Positions 60,220 through 64,000 of a stretch of 64,000 nt of DNA are shown here, piece after piece (the stretch's first letter is position 1; each line of letters opens with the position of its first letter). Both the position numbers and the translations under genes were made by a program. Source of the stretch: Suilimivivens sp009774465 (GTDB taxonomy: Bacteria > Bacillota > Clostridia > Lachnospirales > Lachnospiraceae). Location of the stretch: assembly GCA_947382645.1 (NCBI GenBank), contig CANDAE010000003.1:62001-126000 (forward strand), given 5' to 3'. The notes under the pieces were generated by a model. The model saw only the letters and a program-made list of their open reading frames with translations. It ran no database searches and was not told where the DNA came from.

Positions 60220-61245
60220 ATGAAAACAACAATAAAGGATCTGGCGCGGGAAAGCGGTTTCTCTGTGGCAACTGTTTCGCTGGCGTTATCGGATAAACCC
60301 AGCCGCGTGAATACGGAAACCATTCAAAAGATTCGTAAACTGGCTAAAAAAATGAATTATACACCCAATCGCCTGGCGGCAGGACTTGCAACCCAGAAAA
60401 GCAAGATGATCGGCTTTGTCACTGACGATTTCAGCAACACCTACATTTCGGCTAATTTTATGGCGATTGATATGGAATTGCAAAAAAGCGGATATCTTCT
60501 TATGGCGTCCTCAGCAGTACGTGATACGGAGTATGCGGAGTTTGCAATAAAAAATCTGGTGAGCAGCGGCGTGGATGGAATTATTTACAACAAATCCGCA
60601 CACACAAAAATGAGCGAGCTGGATAAACGGATTGGTGATTATCTGGAGCAGTCCGGTCTGCCGGTGGTAAGCTGTGACAATCCTTTATATGAAAAATATG
60701 GTGTGGGCGTTAAATTTGACTACTGCAAGGGCGGCTATCTGGCTACGAAGCATTTAATTGAAAACGGTCATAAAAAGATCGGCTGTCTGGCCGGCGATAT
60801 CAATCTGCAGGTGACTGCCGACCGCTTTGAGGGCTATAGGTCGGCGTTAAAGGAGGCCGGTATCGCCTTTGATCCTGATCTGGTTTATTATGGAAATTAC
60901 AGCATTGGAAGCGGAGGAGAAGCGCTGCCCTATCTGCTGGGACAGGGCGTTACTGCTATCTTCGCGTTTAATGACCAGATGGCTTTTGGCATTTATAAAG
61001 AGGCCCAGAAATACCATGTGTCCATCCCTGGCGATTTATCGGTGATCGGTTTTGACAACACACAATTCTGCGATGTGCTTGACGCACCGCTGACTTCCGT
61101 AGGGAGCTTCAGCAGCAACGCTATGGGCGTTGTGGTAGCAAAAAAAATGGTTGAACTGATCGAACAGAAGGAAAAGGCTGACAGGGAAAGGATTGTCTTC
61201 GAACCAAGCCTGTTTCTGCGGGGGAGTACGGCGGAGAGGAAGTAG
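60220..61245 (+). CDS. LacI/GalR-family regulator of the GH30 locus
   Basis: 341 residues from ATG 60220 (GGTGGGATAAGT upstream; an in-frame TTG at 60160 is unlikely). HTH IKDLARESGFSVATVSLALS, hinge N-R-L-A-A-G-L-A-T. Sugar domain: IGFVTDDFSNTYISANFMAI, VDGIIYNKSAHTKMSELDKR, ADRFEGYRSALKEAG, SVIGFDNTQFCDVLDAPLTS. It probably binds the AAAACGTTTT-centred operators near 54950 and 55100. A TATAAT at 60142-60147 could give it a second promoter. The 3' end runs into a PIN-domain remnant. Confidence 0.9.
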   Translation: MKTTIKDLARESGFSVATVSLALSDKPSRVNTETIQKIRKLAKKMNYTPNRLAAGLATQKSKMIGFVTDDFSNTYISANFMAIDMELQKSGYLLMASSAVRDTEYAEFAIKNLVSSGVDGIIYNKSAHTKMSELDKRIGDYLEQSGLPVVSCDNPLYEKYGVGVKFDYCKGGYLATKHLIENGHKKIGCLAGDINLQVTADRFEGYRSALKEAGIAFDPDLVYYGNYSIGSGGEALPYLLGQGVTAIFAFNDQMAFGIYKEAQKYHVSIPGDLSVIGFDNTQFCDVLDAPLTSVGSFSSNAMGVVVAKKMVELIEQKEKADRERIVFEPSLFLRGSTAERK

Positions 61246-61419
61246 AGGAGTATGTATCTACATCTGCGATTACAGATATCTATTATCATGCGCATCGCCA
61301 GATTAGGGGTAAGGGCAATGCTAAAAAACTGATGAAAGAATTGTTTACAGTTGTATCTGTTGCAAGTGTATCCGAGCAGGAAATAGAAAGCGCTTTATCT
61401 TAGAATGGAATGAATTTTA
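61239..61419 (+). pseudogene. PIN-domain (VapC-like) toxin remnant
   Basis: The frame overlapping the end of the regulator reads EEYVSTSAITDIYYHAHRQI, then LMKELFTVVSVASVSEQEIE and SALS before TAG. S-x-x-S-I-T-x-I-Y-Y and the L-F-x-V-V-x-V strand are the middle of a COG2402/PIN-type protein. Restoring one T gives ALSLEWNEF, the usual continuation (E-W-x-D-F-E-D), so there is also a frameshift. Both ends of the domain are lost. Confidence 0.7.
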
Positions 61420-61620
61420 TAATCTGTAATCTGCCACCGCTGAGTTGATCAATATCATGTAAGCTCACTTCCTATTCGTCAGCCTTCAGCTCCAAATCTT
61501 TAAGCTGGTTTTCCTCCTCACCTAATGATGTAAGCATATCAAAGTTATCCTGAGGCTTATTGGAATATCCTCTGTGCCGTTGCTAAACGTGCAAAATATG
61601 CAAAATATGAATTTCTATTT
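61420..61620. other. Gap with a minus-strand open remnant
   Basis: Minus-strand translation gives NKPQDNFDMLTSLGEEENQL, KDLELKADE, a TAG, then SLHDIDQLSGGRLQII. Looks like decayed coding DNA of an unknown protein; no intact gene. Confidence 0.35.
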
Positions 61621-61662
61621 AAAGCCAATATATGCAAAAAGCATATATTGGCTTTAATTTTT
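61621..61662. terminator. Strong bidirectional hairpin
   Basis: AAAGCCAATATATGC and GCATATATTGGCTTT form a perfect 15-bp stem around AAAAA, with AATTTTT after it. Confidence 0.85.
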
Positions 61663-61749
61663 AAATCATATATATTTTTTGTGTATGCCCATACATGATA
61701 TTCTTTGTTTAGAAATTACGGTATAATATTTTTGAAAGGAGTGATAAAA

Positions 61750-62985
61750 ATGTCTTATAAAATTGATAATCGGGAAATAGGTGCTTATATTTCGGGATTA
61801 ATTGAACGGGAATTTAATTCTGCGCGTCAGTTTTGCATATCTTATCTTCAAAAGAATGGTATAAATGATCCAGCAGGAGAAGATATTCAAAATATGGCAA
61901 ACCGCCTGTCTCAAATAAAGAAAGGGGCAAAGAGAATACAAATTGATGATTTACCAGTCTTTTCAGAATTGCTTCATGTTTCTATTGAACAGATATTGAG
62001 CGCTGGAAAGTATGGCATGCCTAAAAACAATAGAATGACAAATTACACCGTTGCCCAATCACACAGTGAAGTCGAATGGATTGCTTATATCGAAGAGAAA
62101 GACAAGCCTATTCTCAATCCGGATGAATATGGAAAAACTGTTTTAGATTATGCAATTATGTTTGGAAACTACGACTTTTTGAAGTTTTTAATTAACAAAA
62201 ACTATATATGGTTTGACAGCCGAAAAGATAAAGATTATATTATGACATTTGGTGCGGGGACGAACATTCAGCGTATTAAATTTGAAGAACATGATAATGG
62301 TGTATTTATACGCAAACCAGATATGGATGATTTGCAGTATAAGCTTGCAACAGAGGATCAATTGAGAATGTATATTATTTCCTTTGCAGCAGACCACAAT
62401 GACTTGTCTATGTTGAAAAAATTGAGGGCGAGGGAAATCCCTGAATTATATTATAAAGCGCATTATTTGTCCTGCGCATGTCCAGACTTTGATGTTCATT
62501 ATGATAAAAACATGGTAAGCCATATTGCCAAATCCGGTAATAAGGTGCTGGATTATTTCACAGATTCATTTGAAATCCGAGATCAAATTCGATATAAAGA
62601 TGGCAGCAACCGTAAGCATATATTCATGTTTCCATACATTTCTCAACTGTTGGATATGCTGATTGAAAATAATAGTCTTTTTTTGAAAACGGCGTTAGAA
62701 AAATCCATTGAGCATAATGAGAGTACAAAAGAAAAACTGAAATCTTTGATAAAGGAATCTGTCAATAACGGATGCTATTATGGAGATTATTGGAAAAAGG
62801 AAGTTGGTTTTCAAGAAAATGGAAATGTTGTTCATTTTCGAGATCCGCTTGCCGTTGCAGGAATCATCACCAATATAGCCAGAGTAACAAAGGAATCTGC
62901 GGATAGCCAAATAAACCGTCTTATCAAACAGTTGAATGATTTGTACAATGGAATTAAGTATATTACAGAGGAGGAGATAACATGA
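61750..62985 (+). CDS. HTH (XRE-like) plus ankyrin-repeat protein of unknown function
   Basis: 411 residues from ATG 61750 (AAAGGAG 8 bp upstream); a TATAAT sits at 61722. Residues about 8-88 look like an XRE-type HTH: I-x-x-L-I-E-R-E-F-N-S-A-R-Q-F-C, ANRLSQIKKGAKRIQIDDLP and F-S-E-L-L-H-V-S-I-E-Q-I-L-S-A-G. Residues about 125-165 contain an ankyrin-like unit (YGKTVLDYAIMFGNYDFLKF). A second helical block follows near 205-260. The rest is helical with no motif I know. Known in Lachnospiraceae as an uncharacterised family (from memory). Its stop overlaps an 11-codon frame and a DUF3791 pair follows. Confidence 0.75.
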   Translation: MSYKIDNREIGAYISGLIEREFNSARQFCISYLQKNGINDPAGEDIQNMANRLSQIKKGAKRIQIDDLPVFSELLHVSIEQILSAGKYGMPKNNRMTNYTVAQSHSEVEWIAYIEEKDKPILNPDEYGKTVLDYAIMFGNYDFLKFLINKNYIWFDSRKDKDYIMTFGAGTNIQRIKFEEHDNGVFIRKPDMDDLQYKLATEDQLRMYIISFAADHNDLSMLKKLRAREIPELYYKAHYLSCACPDFDVHYDKNMVSHIAKSGNKVLDYFTDSFEIRDQIRYKDGSNRKHIFMFPYISQLLDMLIENNSLFLKTALEKSIEHNESTKEKLKSLIKESVNNGCYYGDYWKKEVGFQENGNVVHFRDPLAVAGIITNIARVTKESADSQINRLIKQLNDLYNGIKYITEEEIT

Positions 62986-63017
62986 AAGAAAAGAAGATGT
63001 CAGTAGAAATGAAATAA
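62982..63017 (+). CDS. Eleven-codon open frame, coupled to the HTH-ankyrin gene
   Basis: ATGA overlap with the upstream stop and GAGGAG 7 bp before ATG. It reads MKEKKMSVEMK then TAA. Possibly the truncated start of a former partner gene, or a real micro-protein. Confidence 0.35.
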   Translation: MKEKKMSVEMK

Positions 63018-63083
63018 TGCTAATGCTATAATAAAATCATAGTGCAAGCTGAGAAATCTGCACAGTGTAAGGAGATAGGTAGA

Positions 63084-63326
63084 ATGGACTTAAACCGACA
63101 ATTTATCCATAACGAAAGAGAGCTTTCTTTTGTTATTTTCTGCATCGAAAATGTGGCTATTGAGCTTGGGGTAAGCGCTGAGAGGGTTTACCAGGCACTG
63201 GCAGAAAAAAGTGATATTTTGAACAGTTACATTGTGCCATGCTATGAAGTGCTGCATTCGCAGAGCAAAGAATACATTGTTGAAGATATTATATCTTATA
63301 TGAAGGAGAAGGGAGTGGAAGTATGA
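63084..63326 (+). CDS. DUF3791 family small protein (second copy, full length)
   Basis: 80 residues from ATG 63084 with AAGGAG upstream. Full DUF3791 pattern: L-S-F-V-I-F-C-I-E-N-V-A, V-S-A-E-R-V-Y-Q-A-L, S-D-I-L-x-S-Y-I-V-P-C-Y-E-V-L-H-S-Q, and EDIISYMKEKGVEV. It overlaps its partner by 4 bp (ATGA). The copy at 42089 lacks the last helix. Neutral to acidic, cytosolic. Function unknown. Confidence 0.82.
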   Translation: MDLNRQFIHNERELSFVIFCIENVAIELGVSAERVYQALAEKSDILNSYIVPCYEVLHSQSKEYIVEDIISYMKEKGVEV

Positions 63327-63538
63327 ACGCGGAACCATTGATTTTACAGATGAAATATTCAGACATTGTGCAGGGGTTTGCCGAAGCGCAGCACCTTACT
63401 TTAGATGAAGCTTTGAAATTCTTTTATCACTCTGAGGTTTATCAGCTTATGAAAGATGGTGTTTCTGATATGCACTGCATGAGTGAAAAATATTTAATAG
63501 AGGATTTGGAAAGGGAATTATGCAAAAAAGAAAACTAA
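63323..63538 (+). CDS. Small helical partner protein of DUF3791 (second copy)
   Basis: 71 residues. M-K-Y-S-D-I-V-Q-G-F-A-E-A-Q-H-L-T-L-D-E-A-L-K-F-F-Y-H-S-E-V-Y, then G-V-S-D-M-H-C-M-S-E-K-Y-L. This is a common Lachnospiraceae family seen next to DUF3791 and DUF3990 (from memory). Its last 19 bp overlap the start of the DUF3160 lipoprotein gene. No DUF3990 toxin is present. Confidence 0.78.
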   Translation: MNAEPLILQMKYSDIVQGFAEAQHLTLDEALKFFYHSEVYQLMKDGVSDMHCMSEKYLIEDLERELCKKEN

Positions 63539-64000
63539 AATCAATTTTAAGTCTGCTGCTGATTCTAAGTCTTTTAACAGCCTGCAGCCTGCAAAAGCAG
63601 CCGGGAGAAGATGAGACGGGCGGTTCCTTAACGGAGAATGGAGCAGATGGTGAGGGAAAAGAAGGGGAAGCATCTGCGGGTGCCCCGGGGAATGAGAAAT
63701 CAGGGACAGGAGGGAGGCCTGCGCTGATTGGAAGTATGGAAGAAAGCGGTGAGATCAGTGTATCTCCATGTGTAGAACCATATACCATTGAGCCGGATTT
63801 GAGTAATGTCTATAACCTGGAGCAGTTTTACCTTTCAGATGAAGAAATGATAGACAAGCTCTCTAAAAACGGGTTCGTTGTATGTGGAAGCGCCGGAAAT
63901 GAATTTTTTGAAATTTACGAGATAAACAGATACAGCAATATTCCAAATTTTGTGACTGTGGATTCTTTGATGCATACTTATCATTTGTACTTTAGTTATC
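63520..64000 (+). CDS. DUF3160 lipoprotein, 5' part
   Basis: ATG 63520 (AAAGGG 4 bp upstream) opens a frame that runs off the window; 160 codons are visible. Lipoprotein signal with LTAC lipobox (MQKRKLKSILSLLLILSLLT then Cys), a Gly/Glu-rich linker, and the start of a DUF3160 domain: N-L-E-Q-F-Y-L-S-D-E-E-M-I-D-K-L-S-K-N-G-F-V-V, F-F-E-I-Y-E, I-P-N-F-V-T-V-D-S-L-M-H-T-Y-H-L-Y-F. DUF3160 proteins are large surface lipoproteins of unknown function. Overlap with the small gene means coupled translation. Confidence 0.82.
   Translation, partial: MQKRKLKSILSLLLILSLLTACSLQKQPGEDETGGSLTENGADGEGKEGEASAGAPGNEKSGTGGRPALIGSMEESGEISVSPCVEPYTIEPDLSNVYNLEQFYLSDEEMIDKLSKNGFVVCGSAGNEFFEIYEINRYSNIPNFVTVDSLMHTYHLYFSY

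Noticed and set aside
1..64000. tRNA, rRNA, integrase or insertion-sequence transposase genes
   Set aside because: None were found by eye; the accessory stretches lack recognisable transposase or integrase motifs, so their mobility is inferred only from gene debris and AT-richness.

Overview
The window reads as a low-to-moderate GC, spore-forming Firmicute of the Lachnospiraceae type (gut Clostridia). The reasons are strong AGGAGG ribosome sites, TTGACA/TATAAT promoters, a T-box leader, a CspB-like subtilase, a PdaB-like deacetylase, YlmH, YtrA-type GntR, cellobiose phosphorylase and several small-protein families (DUF3791, YgiT-type) common in that family. No rRNA, tRNA, CRISPR array or intact insertion sequence was seen. 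This placement is inference from family content, not from a marker gene.

Layout. 1-9.8 kb is core-like: a DUF1934 protein, an FKBP/trigger-factor-like lipoprotein, an NlpC/P60 wall hydrolase, a ClpX paralogue with a changed pore loop followed by an intracellular subtilase, an LspA-like peptidase, and a YtrA regulator with its ABC exporter. 9.8-13 kb has a carbamate kinase, an orphan YgiT-type antitoxin beside a decayed DUF4258 partner, and metNI without metQ. 13-25 kb is a beta-glucoside/hemicellulose region: cellobiose phosphorylase divergent from a LacI regulator, a sugar ABC importer, an acetyl esterase, a MATE pump, and a GH2 enzyme coupled to an AlbA_2/HATPase regulator. 26.7-28.1 kb has PAP2 and YlmH. 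28.2-37.2 kb is a complete sialic acid catabolism and uptake locus (YhcH, NanK, NanE, NanA, SGNH esterase, RpiR, YesL, ABC importer). 37.4-41.5 kb has carB and a PdaB-like deacetylase.

41.5-46.4 kb is an AT-rich accessory stretch of gene fragments: a copy of part of the deacetylase, a DUF3791 pair, a decayed minimal nucleotidyltransferase, an intact Ser/Thr kinase, a frameshifted small gene, a truncated retropepsin fused into the start of a GT87 membrane glycosyltransferase, and a G7 tract that cuts that enzyme's last membrane helix. 46.5-50.1 kb has a TGS-less threonyl-tRNA synthetase under a T-box, a RelBE-type pair with an operator on its -10 box, a small gene with only an ATT start, and a secreted Cys-rich zinc-ribbon protein. 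50.3-54.7 kb has a two-domain solute-binding lipoprotein and a chemoreceptor. 55.1-61.2 kb is a ribose-type ABC importer with a GH30 glycosidase and a LacI regulator, fronted by palindromic operators. 61.2-64 kb is a second accessory patch: a PIN-domain remnant, an HTH/ankyrin protein, a second DUF3791 pair, and the start of a DUF3160 lipoprotein cut by the window edge.

The carbohydrate loci share a plan: import by ABC transporter, intracellular cleavage by an enzyme without signal peptide, and a local LacI or RpiR regulator. Two of the importers have a stem-loop between the binding-protein gene and the permease genes. The two accessory patches each carry a DUF3791 + partner module next to toxin-antitoxin debris, which makes that module the best candidate here for an incompletely described system.
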